Made by a program: the position numbers and the translations under genes
In this document: positions 35,769 through 45,032 of the stretch, piece after piece
Position numbering within the stretch: the stretch's first letter is position 1
Layout: every line of letters begins with the position of its first letter
The notes under the pieces: model-generated
Database searches by the model: none
What the model was told of the DNA's origin: nothing
The model's input: only the letters and a program-made list of their open reading frames with translations
Source of the DNA: Candidatus Mailhella excrementigallinarum
GTDB taxonomy: Bacteria > Desulfobacterota > Desulfovibrionia > Desulfovibrionales > Desulfovibrionaceae
Assembly: GCA_944324075.1 (NCBI GenBank)
Contig: CALUUZ010000002.1
Span: forward strand, 62,001 to 126,000
Direction: 5' to 3'
Length of the DNA: 64,000 nt

Positions 35769-36767
35769 CTATGGATTGGAACATGCACAATACTCCTGCC
35801 AGCAGGGGCGGAAGTATTCCAGAGTGTCCGCCAGCGCGTCGCGCAGCGGGGTCGTCGGCTTCCAGCCCAGTTCCCGTTCGATTTTGGATGCGTCGGAATA
35901 ATAGTCCCCGATGTCGATTTTCTTCCGTTCCTCGGGAAATTCCCGGATAACGTATTCTCCCTGTCCTGCCACATCCACCAGCAGGCGGGCAAGCTCCTCA
36001 AGGGAGACGACTTCCCTCCCGCCCAGGTTGTAGATCGCCCCCGCAGAAGCAGGATGGACGGCGGCGCGGACAAGGGCGTCCACACAGTCGCTCACATAGG
36101 TGAAGTCGCGCAACTGCGCCCCTCCCCATACTTCAATCGGACGCCCCTCAAGGATGTTGCGGATCCAGATGCCCACAAAGGTCTGCCGCGCGTCGCGGAT
36201 ACGCATGCGCGGGCCTATGGTATTGGTCAGGCGCAGGGCGCATGCGCGTATGCCGTAAACATTGTTATACAGAATGTGATACCATTCTCCGGCCATTTTG
36301 TTGATGCCGTTGACATCCGTGGGGCGGACGGGGTGTTTTTCATCCACGGGCAGATAATCCGGCCTGCCGTAGATCTGGCGGGTACTGGCAAAGACCACGG
36401 AAAGCCCCGGATTGACCTCGCGGCAGCATTCAAGCAGGGCCAGCTGGGATTTGCAGTTAATGTCAAGGTCGGTGAACGGATCGCGCATGGAGTCCATATG
36501 GCTGGTCTGTCCGGCCAGATTGAACAGATAGTCCTGCCCTTTCAGGAGCCAGCGCATGCCGTGCACGTCGCGCACGTCGCAGATATTGACGCGGACCCTG
36601 TCTTCCAGCCCCCGGATATTAAGGAGAGAACCCCCGTATTCCGGAACCAGACTGTCCAGCAGAGTGACGTCAGCCCCTTCGGAAACAAGCCGGCAGGCGA
36701 GATTGGAGCCGATAAAGCCGAGGCCTCCCGTGATGATGACTCGCGCTCCACGGAATTGGCAGCTCAT
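35769..36767 (-). CDS. Extended SDR, NDP-sugar epimerase/dehydratase-like
   Basis: 332 residues. The NAD-binding loop ITGGLGFIGSN (12-22) is canonical, and the active-site Ser/Thr is in FASTRQIYG (128-134). The usual YxxxK is NGINK, with Lys157 present but Asn153 in the Tyr position. I recall the VNGINK form in other glycan-cluster SDRs, so it may be a family trait rather than a lesion. C-terminal features (LRLTNTIGPRM, ELGWKPTTPL) are normal for UDP/dTDP-sugar enzymes. It heads the minus-strand block and could feed the following aminotransferase. Confidence 0.85.
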   Translation of the reverse strand: MSCQFRGARVIITGGLGFIGSNLACRLVSEGADVTLLDSLVPEYGGSLLNIRGLEDRVRVNICDVRDVHGMRWLLKGQDYLFNLAGQTSHMDSMRDPFTDLDINCKSQLALLECCREVNPGLSVVFASTRQIYGRPDYLPVDEKHPVRPTDVNGINKMAGEWYHILYNNVYGIRACALRLTNTIGPRMRIRDARQTFVGIWIRNILEGRPIEVWGGAQLRDFTYVSDCVDALVRAAVHPASAGAIYNLGGREVVSLEELARLLVDVAGQGEYVIREFPEERKKIDIGDYYSDASKIERELGWKPTTPLRDALADTLEYFRPCWQEYCACSNP

Positions 36768-37048
36768 GATATGTTCTCCTTCTGGACAACCGGTGGGTCT
36801 GTCAGTATTGAAAAGGCAATGCGGGAATATTTTGACATGCAGGATATATTATGCAAGTTATATGCCATTATCGGCGGGGCATGGGCGCCGCGTTCCGCGC
36901 TTCGCCGCGGCGGAGCTTTGTCTGAGCCTCTGGACGGAAAGCGTCTTCCATCTGTGTGAAGTTCAGGTTTATCGATGGAATGCCCGGATGATGCGGCACG
37001 GCGGAAGAGCCGCCGTCCCTGCCGTTCCCGGGCACAAGGGGAGTTGTC

Positions 37049-37510
37049 ATGTGCGTGCTGGGCAATATTCTGTGGTTCATTCTCGGCGGTTTTGTCATGG
37101 GGCTGGCGTGGTGGTTCTTCGGTGCGCTGGCGTTCATCTCCATCATCGGCATTCCCTGGGCGCGGGCCTGCTTTGTGCTGGGTTCCTTCGCCTTTTTCCC
37201 CTTCGGCAAGGATGTCGTCCGGCGCGACATGCTGACCGGCCGGGACGATATCGGTACGGGAGCCTTCGGCACGGCGGGCAATATCATCTGGCTGCTGCTG
37301 GCGGGCATCTGGCTGGCTATCGGACATCTGGCCTCGGCGGCAGCCTGTGCCGTGACCATTATCGGTCTGCCCTTTGCCTGGCAGCATGTCAAGCTGGCAA
37401 GCCTTGCCCTGTGGCCCATAGGGCGCGCGGTGGTATCCGCAGATCTGGCCGCCGCCGCGCGGCAGGCCCACGCGCGGGAAGAACTGCGCCGCGCGCGTGG
37501 GGGGAGATAG
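37049..37510 (+). CDS. YccF-like inner-membrane protein
   Basis: 153 residues with two copies of the YccF (DUF307) module. Each has a long hydrophobic stretch and a Gly-Ile-Pro turn: ISIIGIPWARACFVLG then FFPFGKDVV, and VTIIGLPFAWQHVKLASLALWPIG. Function is unknown in general; it is an integral membrane protein. AAGGGGAG lies just before the ATG. It is divergent from the SDR gene; the 281-base gap contains a TTGACA at 36832 with a weak AGTTAT 18 bases on, and a hairpin around 36996, but no firm promoter. The next gene follows 7 bases later. Confidence 0.82.
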   Translation: MCVLGNILWFILGGFVMGLAWWFFGALAFISIIGIPWARACFVLGSFAFFPFGKDVVRRDMLTGRDDIGTGAFGTAGNIIWLLLAGIWLAIGHLASAAACAVTIIGLPFAWQHVKLASLALWPIGRAVVSADLAAAARQAHAREELRRARGGR

Positions 37511-37517
37511 ACGCCGT

Positions 37518-38036
37518 ATGAAATGGATTACGCATCAGGTTGTGGGGGCGGGGGCCGCGCTGCTGGCCGGGCTGCCTCCGCTGGCTGTCGGGGCGGCATG
37601 GATGGGGAGCATCGCGCCGGATGTCATTGACCAGAAAATCGCCGGGCTTTTTCCCAACGAGCGCAAGGCATTCTACAAGATTCACCGCCGGACGACGCAC
37701 TGGCTGGGGTGGTGGCTGGCAATCTGGATTGCCGCTTTCGCCGCGCCCGGACTGGCCCGTCTGGTTCCCGGCCTGACGGAACTGCCCGTGCTGCTGGCCG
37801 GGCTCGGGCTGGGAGGCATGGCGCATGTTCTGCTGGATATGTGTACGCCCTCGGGCGTGCCGCTGATGCCCTTTTCCCGCACTCCGCGCTTTTCTCTCAA
37901 TCTGTGCCGCACCGGGAGCCTTGGGGAGTATGTCTTTCTTGCCGTCGCCCTTGGAGTGATGTGGCTGGTGAAGGGAGACGAGCTGCGTCCTCTGCTGAAC
38001 AGCGCCCTGCGCGGCCTGCGTCATCTGGCGGGATAA
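37518..38036 (+). CDS. Predicted membrane-bound metal-dependent hydrolase (YdjM/DUF457-like)
   Basis: 172 residues. The N-terminal KWITHQVVGAGAA and GSIAPDVIDQK, the internal HRRTTHWLGWWLA, and HVLLDMCTPSGVPLMPFS are the His/Asp-rich metal-binding landmarks of the YdjM/YbcI (DUF457) family. Three or four hydrophobic segments make it an inner-membrane protein. These proteins lack an established physiological substrate. It is coupled to the YccF-like gene (7 bases) and convergent with the third AlkP-superfamily paralogue 63 bases downstream. No clear terminator is seen between them. Confidence 0.82.
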   Translation: MKWITHQVVGAGAALLAGLPPLAVGAAWMGSIAPDVIDQKIAGLFPNERKAFYKIHRRTTHWLGWWLAIWIAAFAAPGLARLVPGLTELPVLLAGLGLGGMAHVLLDMCTPSGVPLMPFSRTPRFSLNLCRTGSLGEYVFLAVALGVMWLVKGDELRPLLNSALRGLRHLAG

Positions 38037-38099
38037 GACGCCCCGACCCGCCTCGGATTCCGTTCGGAGCGGCAGAGAAAGAACGGGGATGGCGGCATG

Positions 38100-40814
38100 T
38101 CATCGCGTTTTTCCGGAAGGTTCCTGCGGCGGACAAGGGCCGGTTTGCAGCGCGTGGGCCATGGGGGATTCGTTTGAGTACAGAAGGCAGGCGTGCAGCT
38201 CTTTATAGCTTTCTTCATCAAACTCCGGAGAGGTCAGGCGCGTATCAGAACGGGCAAGCAGCGGCAGCAGGCCGTAACCGAAAATATGGGGACAGTTGCC
38301 GAGATAAAAGCGAGTGTCGAACAGAGGGTTGGGACTGGTGAGGTCAAGCAGCGTGCGCGTAAGGTAGTGGCTCAGAGGCGGCTGCGCTCCGGGGCCGTGG
38401 TGCGGGGTACGGCTGTAGCGCGCGGCATACCACTTGCCGGAAAAACATCCGGTGTGCAATACGGAGGCTCCCGTCTCCGCGAGCCAGGAATCGGCAGCCC
38501 GCGTCCGCGCGGGGTCGAGCGGCAGATTGCCCGCCCTCGCAAGACAGCATGCCTGTCCGAACAGAGCGGGAGAAGCGCTCATGGAGCCATGAAATATCTT
38601 CATGAGTTCCTCCATGCCCGGGAAGTCTCCGGCCTGGAGCCTCCCGTCCATCAGCAGAAAGGCAAGGCCGAACAGGTAAGGCGCGCGCTGCAGCAGCGGC
38701 CATGCGCGCTCTTCCGCTCCGGGGCGATCCCCGGCCGCCAGGCGCTGTATGATGATCTGCAGTTCCATGGGAAGGAACAGCGGATCCTGTTCGGTGAGGG
38801 CATTCATCTGGTGCAGCAGCCAGGAGCAGGGTTCTTCCCCGCGCCGCTCCATTGCCAGAGTGAGCAGGCAGGAAACCTGCAGCTTGAACCGGACCGGGGT
38901 CTGCGTGCCGGATTCCCACAGCCGGAGCAGCGTATCTTCCGCCTGATCCGGTCGGCCGCACAGCCATGATGCGCGTGCCATTTCATACAGAAATTGCGGG
39001 CTGGAAGAGGAAGGCGCGCCGTCCGACATTTCCAGAGCATCCTCGGGCCGCTTCAGCGCAATCAGCAGACGCGCCAGTCTCAGTTTCAGCTCTTCGCTGC
39101 GCGGGTTGCGGGCAAGTTCGTCACGCATGAGGGCAAGCCCCTTTTCCCGGCGATCCGAGGCCATGAAAATGGCCGCTGCATCCGGCGCGTTGTTCCGGAG
39201 TTCGGCATGCGGCATCCGTTCCAGCTTTTCAACAAGGCTTTCCGCAAGAGGGAAGTCCTTGCGGCTCCACGCCAGACGGATTTGCGTCATGGTCTCGCGC
39301 AGCGGCGTTTCCGGCCTGATAAGGGTAAAGAGACTGGTGGGGGAAGACGACTCTTCCCATCTCTCCCAGGGAGAGACGGGTTTGCCGGAACGCGCCAGGA
39401 CATATTGATCGGCCAGCAGAGAGATATCCGGCTCATCCTGCCCTGAGGGAGAGGAATGCCCTTCCAGCGCGGCACAGATATGCCGGAAGACATTGACATG
39501 GCTGTGCGGCATACGGGCTGGCCTGGAAACCTGCCCCCAGCGGACGGCGAACAGAACGGAAAAGAAGTCGTAAGGCAGCAGGCCGGGGTCAAGGCCATGC
39601 AGGCGGACATTGCTTTCAGGGTCCGAAGGACCGTTGAAGGAGCCTCGAAAACGGAGAGCTCCATGATCGCCTATGGCGACGATAAGGGGATTTCGTCCGG
39701 CGGCCCGGGCGGAATGCATGATGAGAGACACTATCTCCCGTATCTGTTCAGCTCCACGGATATAGGCAGCCCGATATACGTTAGCAGGATTCCGTAAATC
39801 ATACCACTGCCCACTGAAGTGTCTGGCGCCGAAGTGGAGAATATGAAAGCCGGGGGAATCGTCGGGTGTGGAGAGATGCCGTTCAAACGCGCCTTTCATG
39901 TCCTCGAACGTGATGGGGGATTCCGTTGTGGCAAAGGGGTCCCTGCCGCCCGCGAAGACACGCAGCCAGCGCGACTGGGCGAAAAGCGGCCCGGCGAAAC
40001 GATACAGGGCGATATGGCGGGGCTGAAGCCCCGCGTTTTCCGTATCAAGGAATTCCGAGTACCGGGAGGAAAGGAATGCAATGGTATCAAAGAAAAATAC
40101 CTTATAGCCGTTATCGCGGAAGCGATACAGGGTCTCCGGAGGAGCATCGAAGTCGAGGGTCTGGGAAAGCAGTGCGGCAAGAGACAGTTCTGTATTATGC
40201 TTGTTGCTGAATATGTCGTCATATATCGTAAACCCGTTTTGACGCAGAAAGCTTTCCGTATCCTGATCATCACAGGAATACAGAAGGTCAAGCGCCTTTC
40301 GGGAATGGAAGGATTCAAGAAGAAGCAGAAAGACATCCGGTTTTTCCGTGAAGCTCTTGGAACCAGAGGAATGTCGTTTCTGAAAATTGTGAAATGTTGC
40401 GCGCTTAGGGATATTCCAGTTTCTCCGCAAATCATAGAGGGAAAGCAGCGCAAACAGTATCAGAAAGAAGAGCAGCGGCCATAATCCGGCAAATGGCGTC
40501 AAGCCGGAGAAGGTGAGGAATACTCCCGAAACGGTGAAAAGGCGCATCCGCTTATGCGGCAGGAGTTCCACAATCATCCGTTCGCAAAGAAGCATGAAGC
40601 AGCCGAGAGCGGCAGTGGAAATGACATACGGAGGAAGTGAGGGAAAGAGAGAGAACACACAGCCTGCGGCAATGCCGGACACTCCCGAAATGAGGAGGGA
40701 ATGGACAATCTGGTTTCTGGTAAAGAACTGTGTGTTGTTGGCACAGAAGAACAGCGTTGGACTGATAAAGGCAAAAAGGAAGACAGAGATAGTTTCACAG
40801 GAGAAAGCTGTCAT
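38100..40814 (-). CDS. Membrane AlkP-superfamily (LtaS-like) transferase, paralogue 3
   Basis: 904 residues, same plan as the genes at 21521 and 24582: membrane segments in ~1-135, catalytic domain with LLLESFHSRKA, KHNTELSLAALL, FGARHFSG and AIGDHGALRF at ~160-430, TPR-like helices at ~520-760, and a C-terminal FSGKWYAARY, LSHYL, FDTRFYLG module. That last module is more diverged than in the others and lacks the HYLxxGxxEGR ending. It has no simple-sequence tract. It lies alone on the minus strand, divergent from flgI across a 325-base AT-rich promoter region. Substrate unknown. Confidence 0.8.
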   Translation of the reverse strand: MTAFSCETISVFLFAFISPTLFFCANNTQFFTRNQIVHSLLISGVSGIAAGCVFSLFPSLPPYVISTAALGCFMLLCERMIVELLPHKRMRLFTVSGVFLTFSGLTPFAGLWPLLFFLILFALLSLYDLRRNWNIPKRATFHNFQKRHSSGSKSFTEKPDVFLLLLESFHSRKALDLLYSCDDQDTESFLRQNGFTIYDDIFSNKHNTELSLAALLSQTLDFDAPPETLYRFRDNGYKVFFFDTIAFLSSRYSEFLDTENAGLQPRHIALYRFAGPLFAQSRWLRVFAGGRDPFATTESPITFEDMKGAFERHLSTPDDSPGFHILHFGARHFSGQWYDLRNPANVYRAAYIRGAEQIREIVSLIMHSARAAGRNPLIVAIGDHGALRFRGSFNGPSDPESNVRLHGLDPGLLPYDFFSVLFAVRWGQVSRPARMPHSHVNVFRHICAALEGHSSPSGQDEPDISLLADQYVLARSGKPVSPWERWEESSSPTSLFTLIRPETPLRETMTQIRLAWSRKDFPLAESLVEKLERMPHAELRNNAPDAAAIFMASDRREKGLALMRDELARNPRSEELKLRLARLLIALKRPEDALEMSDGAPSSSSPQFLYEMARASWLCGRPDQAEDTLLRLWESGTQTPVRFKLQVSCLLTLAMERRGEEPCSWLLHQMNALTEQDPLFLPMELQIIIQRLAAGDRPGAEERAWPLLQRAPYLFGLAFLLMDGRLQAGDFPGMEELMKIFHGSMSASPALFGQACCLARAGNLPLDPARTRAADSWLAETGASVLHTGCFSGKWYAARYSRTPHHGPGAQPPLSHYLTRTLLDLTSPNPLFDTRFYLGNCPHIFGYGLLPLLARSDTRLTSPEFDEESYKELHACLLYSNESPMAHALQTGPCPPQEPSGKTR

Positions 40815-41026
40815 GGAAAATACCCGTATTTTTTGACCTTATTGGAAATATTGACGGAAAAATCGGTGAATTGGGCTTTTTCGCAAGATTTTGTCCGGCA
40901 GACTTGCGCCCAACATGTTCTCCCGAAGGAAAAATATAGACAATATTAAGCAATGTCCATAAATCGCGCGTTTCCCAACGCCTCATTATATTCGTCCTAC
41001 GCTGAATGGCTGTATATCTCCCGTTT

Positions 41027-41043
41027 TGGCACGGTCTTCGCAT
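41027..41043 (+). promoter_or_regulatory. Sigma-54 (RpoN) promoter upstream of flgI
   Basis: TGGCACG, four bases, then TCGCAT: the -24 GG (41028-41029) and the -12 GC (41040-41041) are exactly 10 bases apart, with one mismatch to the TGGCACG-N4-TTGCW consensus. It is 97 bases before the flgI start in an otherwise gene-free 325-base stretch (40815-41139) that also serves the divergent paralogue 3. RpoN control of middle flagellar genes is common in related bacteria. Confidence 0.75.
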
Positions 41044-41139
41044 AGCACTTCACGCGAAGGAGTTTTCAGTGTTGCCTTCACGGTGAAATTTCATATAACC
41101 TTGTGTATTTACAAGTATTTTTATCAGGAGTGCAATGTC

Positions 41140-42267
41140 ATGATCATGACGCGCCGCCCCGGTTTCACATCCAGGATTCTTGTCGTCTTCAGCGTGCTGA
41201 GCATCGCGCTGCCACTTGTACTGCCCGGCACTGCCGAGGCAGTGCGCATCAAGGATATCGCCACGTTTTCCGGCGTGCGCAGCAACCAGCTTGTCGGATA
41301 CGGGCTTGTGGTGGGGCTGGGCAACACCGGCGACACCAAGGACAACTTCACCAAGGACAGCCTGATTAACATGATGGAGCGCATGGGCGTCGCCGTGGAC
41401 AGCCGCAGCCTGAAGGCGGGCAACGTGGCTTCGGTCATGGTTACTGCCAGTCTGCCGGTGTCGGCCAAGGCGGGGTCGAATGTCGATGTGACGGTATCCA
41501 GCATCGGCAGCGCCACCAGTCTTCAGGGCGGTGTGCTGCTCCAGACGCCGCTCAAGGGCGTGGACGGCAAGATCTACGCGCTGGCCCAGGGGGCGATCAT
41601 CGTGGGGGGATACTCCGCCACGGGGGCGGCGGCCCGGACACAGAAGAACAGCACCACGGTGGCGAGCATTCCCGGCGGGGCCATTGTGGAGCGCGAAGTG
41701 CCCTTCAGCTTCAACTCCCAGGAAGAACTTACCCTGAATATGCAGATTGCCGATTTTTCCACCACCCAGCAGGTGGTGGAACGGCTGAACAAGAGCATGG
41801 GCGGCCAGTATGCCAGCGCGCCGGATATCAGCACAGTGCGGATCAAGGTTCCTTCCGCCTATCAGGGCAATCTTGTGCCGCTGCTAGCCACGGTGGAGAA
41901 TCTGGAGGTCACGCCCGAATCACGCGCCAAGGTGGTGGTGGATGAAAAAACCGGCACCATCGTCATCGGGCGCGACGTGCGCATCGCCCGCGTGGCGGTG
42001 GCTCACGGCAATCTGCAGGTGACGGTGCAGGAGAGCGCCCAGGTGTCCCAGCCCGGCCCGTTCAGCAACGGCACCACCGTGGTGACGCCCACCACGGATC
42101 TGCAGACCCGTGAGGAAAACCGTCATCTCAATCTGGTGGAAGGCGCCACGCTTCAGGAGCTTGTGGACGGGCTGAACGCCATAGGAGCGGCCCCGCGCGA
42201 TCTCATTTCCATTCTGAAGAATCTCAAGGCTTCCGGTTCCCTGTACGCGGATTTGGAGGTTATTTAA
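41140..42267 (+). CDS. flgI: Flagellar P-ring protein FlgI
   Basis: 375 residues, the usual FlgI size. A signal peptide is present (basic [12 protein letters not shown], hydrophobic core [15 protein letters not shown], cleavage after AEA). The mature protein starts [31 protein letters not shown], shown here only by its core [13 protein letters not shown], which is diagnostic. FlgI forms the ring around the rod in the peptidoglycan layer. AGGAG stands 9 bases before the chosen ATG at 41140; ATG 41146 is also possible. First gene of the operon behind the sigma-54 promoter; flgJ follows after one base. Confidence 0.95.
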   Translation: MIMTRRPGFTSRILVVFSVLSIALPLVLPGTAEAVRIKDIATFSGVRSNQLVGYGLVVGLGNTGDTKDNFTKDSLINMMERMGVAVDSRSLKAGNVASVMVTASLPVSAKAGSNVDVTVSSIGSATSLQGGVLLQTPLKGVDGKIYALAQGAIIVGGYSATGAAARTQKNSTTVASIPGGAIVEREVPFSFNSQEELTLNMQIADFSTTQQVVERLNKSMGGQYASAPDISTVRIKVPSAYQGNLVPLLATVENLEVTPESRAKVVVDEKTGTIVIGRDVRIARVAVAHGNLQVTVQESAQVSQPGPFSNGTTVVTPTTDLQTREENRHLNLVEGATLQELVDGLNAIGAAPRDLISILKNLKASGSLYADLEVI

Positions 42268-42268
42268 T

Positions 42269-44251
42269 ATGGAAAACGGCATGGACCCCCGTCTCGCCCT
42301 CGGCGCGGCGGAACAGCAGGAGCTCGCCGCCCGGCGCGGCATGGCGGAAAATCTGGCGCAGGGCGGAGCCGACGATGAGGCCAGGCGCGCGAAGATGCGC
42401 CAGGCCTGCGAAGGCTTTGAATCAATCTTCATTCAGAAGATGTGGGAACAGATGCGCGCCACCCTTCCCAAGGAAGGGCTGATGAAGAGCAAGGAAGAAG
42501 AGTTCTGGATGTCCATGTATGATCAGGAACTCGCCAGGAGCGTCACCAGCGCCGGCGGCATCGGCCTGGCGGATATGATGATGCGTCAGATGAGCCGCAA
42601 TGAGGCCAATATCGGTGAAGCCTCGCGGATCAGTCCCTCACGCCGCCCGGAGCTGAATGTTGAACCCGCGCCGCTGCTGCCGTCTTCCGGCAGCGGCGTC
42701 CGTTCCGGAAGGGATGCCGCTGCTGCCGCCTCCGTGGAATCTTCCCCTGCGGGAGCGTTCACCCGTGCTGCCGAAAGACGGTCTTCCCCGGCGAATCCCG
42801 CCATACCGTCCATTTATGATGGTGAGGCTCCGGCAGAAGGAGTCGGAGACGCGCCGGCGGAGAACACTGCGGCAACGCTCCCCGGAGCGTTGCCTGCACG
42901 CGCGGAAACTTCTTCCGCGGCCGGACGCGCGGGAGAAATTTCGTCCGCAGCGGCGTCCCGTTCTGCCGTCGGAAATACGGAGAGAGGAGCGGAAGAAGAG
43001 GCGCCGGTTCCGGCATCCGGCATTTCAGCGAATGATCCCGTCCGTCAAACTCTTGACGAACTCCGGAACACGGTGGCGGCATCCGCTCCCGCGGCCCCGG
43101 CCCGGCCGGAACGGTCCGCAGGCCGCAGAGATGTCCATGTGTCTCTGGCATCCGCATCGAATCCCCGTCTTACTCTTCAGCAGATGAAAGGCGAGGCGCC
43201 CGTGCATGGAGCCGCGCCCGGTTCCGTATCCGGCAGGCCGGAGAATCCGCGCGCGCAAAACGCCGCAGCATCCGGCACGGCCGAAGCGCCCGCCGCCGAA
43301 GCGCAGCCCGCCCCCACGGTCATCCGGGTGAGGTATCAAACCAATCTGCCTCCCAATCAGCGCAGCGCCAGCGCGGAAAAAATGCTTCAGGCCATGCGTG
43401 AGGCCCAGCGTCCCGTTCCCCCCCGCGCCATTTCCAGCGGAAGCCCCTATGAGGCGGAGCCGGCGCGTACCGCCGCGCCCGCGGCTCAGCCCGTTTCCAT
43501 GCCTGTTCCGGAGAGCGTGCCTGCTCCGGAAAGAGCGGAGGCAAAGACTCCGGCTGATCCTCTGGCGGGCATTCAGCCGCGTTTCGTTCCTTCGCGCTTC
43601 AGCAATCCCCTCTATGCGTCCCGCTCCGAAGCGGCCAACTTTGCCGTATCCATGACCGGGGCTGTTCGTCCCTCCCTCGCGTCGGTGAATACGACCATGA
43701 CGGCACTGGCCGAAGCGTATCCTGTTTCCTCCGGACTGCCGGACATGGCCGTCCCCGTGCAGTCCGGCGGTCCCGCGCTGTCCGCGCCGGAAGCGGTGCG
43801 CGGGGCCGTGGCGCTGGGCAATCCCGCTCCGGCCCGGGGCAGCCTGGAAGCTCCCGTGTCCGGGGATATCAGCTCCGGTTTCGGCTGGCGGGCCGATCCC
43901 TTTACCGGACGGCGCTCATGGCATGCGGGGGTGGATATCAAGGCCGAGCCGGGAGAAGCGGTGCGCGCCGCACGAGGCGGTGTGGTAAGTTTTGCGGGGG
44001 AACATCCTGAACTCGGCAATCTGGTGGTGGTGGAGCACGGGGACGGACTGCGCACCTTTTACGGGCATAACCGTTCCATCGAAGTGCGGGCAGGACAGAC
44101 CGTCAGTACAGGCACGGAACTTGCAAGGGCAGGGGCGAGCGGCCGCGCTTCCGGCACGCATGTCCATTTTGAAGTTCGCCGGGGCGACCTGGCCCTGAAC
44201 CCTGAACCCCTGATTCGACAGGCAGATACGCTGCTTGCCGACGCCCGGTAG
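42269..44251 (+). CDS. flgJ: FlgJ-type rod-binding protein fused to an M23 peptidase
   Basis: 660 residues. Residues ~40-110 are the rod-binding (FlgJ N-terminal) domain: ACEGFESIFIQKMWEQMR, then EFWMSMYDQELARS and GGIGLADMM. Residues ~115-520 are a low-complexity Ala/Pro/Ser/Glu linker. Residues ~530-655 are an M23/LytM endopeptidase: SSGFGWRADPFTGR, Zn ligands His552 and Asp556 (WHAGVDI), and His631-Val-His633 (THVHFEV). Enterobacterial FlgJ has a GH73 muramidase instead. The protein should act in the periplasm, opening peptidoglycan for the growing rod. The start is supported by GGAGG upstream. flgN follows after 19 bases. Confidence 0.9.
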   Translation: MENGMDPRLALGAAEQQELAARRGMAENLAQGGADDEARRAKMRQACEGFESIFIQKMWEQMRATLPKEGLMKSKEEEFWMSMYDQELARSVTSAGGIGLADMMMRQMSRNEANIGEASRISPSRRPELNVEPAPLLPSSGSGVRSGRDAAAAASVESSPAGAFTRAAERRSSPANPAIPSIYDGEAPAEGVGDAPAENTAATLPGALPARAETSSAAGRAGEISSAAASRSAVGNTERGAEEEAPVPASGISANDPVRQTLDELRNTVAASAPAAPARPERSAGRRDVHVSLASASNPRLTLQQMKGEAPVHGAAPGSVSGRPENPRAQNAAASGTAEAPAAEAQPAPTVIRVRYQTNLPPNQRSASAEKMLQAMREAQRPVPPRAISSGSPYEAEPARTAAPAAQPVSMPVPESVPAPERAEAKTPADPLAGIQPRFVPSRFSNPLYASRSEAANFAVSMTGAVRPSLASVNTTMTALAEAYPVSSGLPDMAVPVQSGGPALSAPEAVRGAVALGNPAPARGSLEAPVSGDISSGFGWRADPFTGRRSWHAGVDIKAEPGEAVRAARGGVVSFAGEHPELGNLVVVEHGDGLRTFYGHNRSIEVRAGQTVSTGTELARAGASGRASGTHVHFEVRRGDLALNPEPLIRQADTLLADAR

Positions 44252-44270
44252 CTCCGGAAAGGGATACGCG

Positions 44271-44765
44271 ATGTACGATATCATACTCGGCAATCTTGAC
44301 CGTCAGGCCAGAGCCCTGAAGCTGCTTTCCTCTCTGCTGGAGGAAGAATTTTCCCTCCTTGTGAGCAGGGATACCAATGCGATTATGGCTCAGGAATTTT
44401 CCATTCATGAACTGCTGCGCCAGCTTGCGGTGGAAAAGGAAAATACCGTGCGCCGTCTGGGCGGAGGAAAGGTGCGGGACTATGCGGATCTGCTGGAGCA
44501 GAGCGACGCGGGAGAAAGCGGAGAAGGCCCCCGCAAGGCCGCCGCGCTGCGCGGGCTGTGGGAAGTCATTGATGAGCTGGAGCAGTCCTGCGCCCGCCAG
44601 GCCACGCGGAACACCCAGCTTTCCCTCGGACTCATGGATCAGAGCAAGGAACTGATGGATTATCTGCACAAGCGGCTGCTGCCCCCCCAGCGCCAGACCT
44701 ATGATCGCGGGGGTGCATACGCTCAGGTACGGCCGGACGCGGCCCTGCTCAATGCCCGTCTGTAG
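44271..44765 (+). CDS. flgN: FlgN-family export chaperone
   Basis: 164 residues, all-helical, with heptad-like leucines (LKLLSSLLEEEFSLLVSRD then LLRQLAVEKENTVRRL) as in FlgN, the cytosolic chaperone for the hook-associated proteins FlgK and FlgL. Its position directly before those genes supports the call. GGAAAGGG precedes the ATG; a longer frame from 44235 would overlap flgJ and is not needed. Between it and flgK lies a 267-base gap containing a full element I copy. No flgM-like gene is seen here. Confidence 0.85.
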   Translation: MYDIILGNLDRQARALKLLSSLLEEEFSLLVSRDTNAIMAQEFSIHELLRQLAVEKENTVRRLGGGKVRDYADLLEQSDAGESGEGPRKAAALRGLWEVIDELEQSCARQATRNTQLSLGLMDQSKELMDYLHKRLLPPQRQTYDRGGAYAQVRPDAALLNARL

Positions 44766-44773
44766 AGCGTCAT

Positions 44774-44955
44774 GCTCTGGAGCATTTCGCGCCTGAAATG
44801 CTCCGCGGAGTCGGGCGGGGCATCCGCCGCGGCACCCCTTCATCGGTGTCGCCGCAATACACTTGCGGCGTGAAGTTCCGGCGGAGGCGTGAAACTTGCG
44901 AGTCGGAACACGGGGTATGGGCAGGTATTTTCAGGAGCAAAATGTTCTGGAAAGC
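44774..44955 (+). repeat. Element I, copy C
   Basis: Starts with the hairpin GAGCATTTC...GAAATGCTC and CGCGGAGTCGGGCGG. It then has the conserved hairpin GCCGCAA / TTGCGGC (44851-44869, 5-base loop), GGAGGCGTGAAACTTGCG, GGAACACGGGGTATGG and GCAGGTATTTTCA. It lies inside the flagellar operon, between flgN and flgK. Confidence 0.8.
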
Positions 44956-45032
44956 CTTTGAGCTGTTTTGGGGTTGAAATTTTGCGGTCGGCGGGCAGCC
45001 GGACGCGATAGCAAAGTTTTTCGAGGTCAAGC

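Noticed and set aside
35103-36959. A 618-codon plus-strand open frame
   Set aside because: Antisense to the DegT and SDR genes and spans their intergenic repeat; composition is shadow-like.
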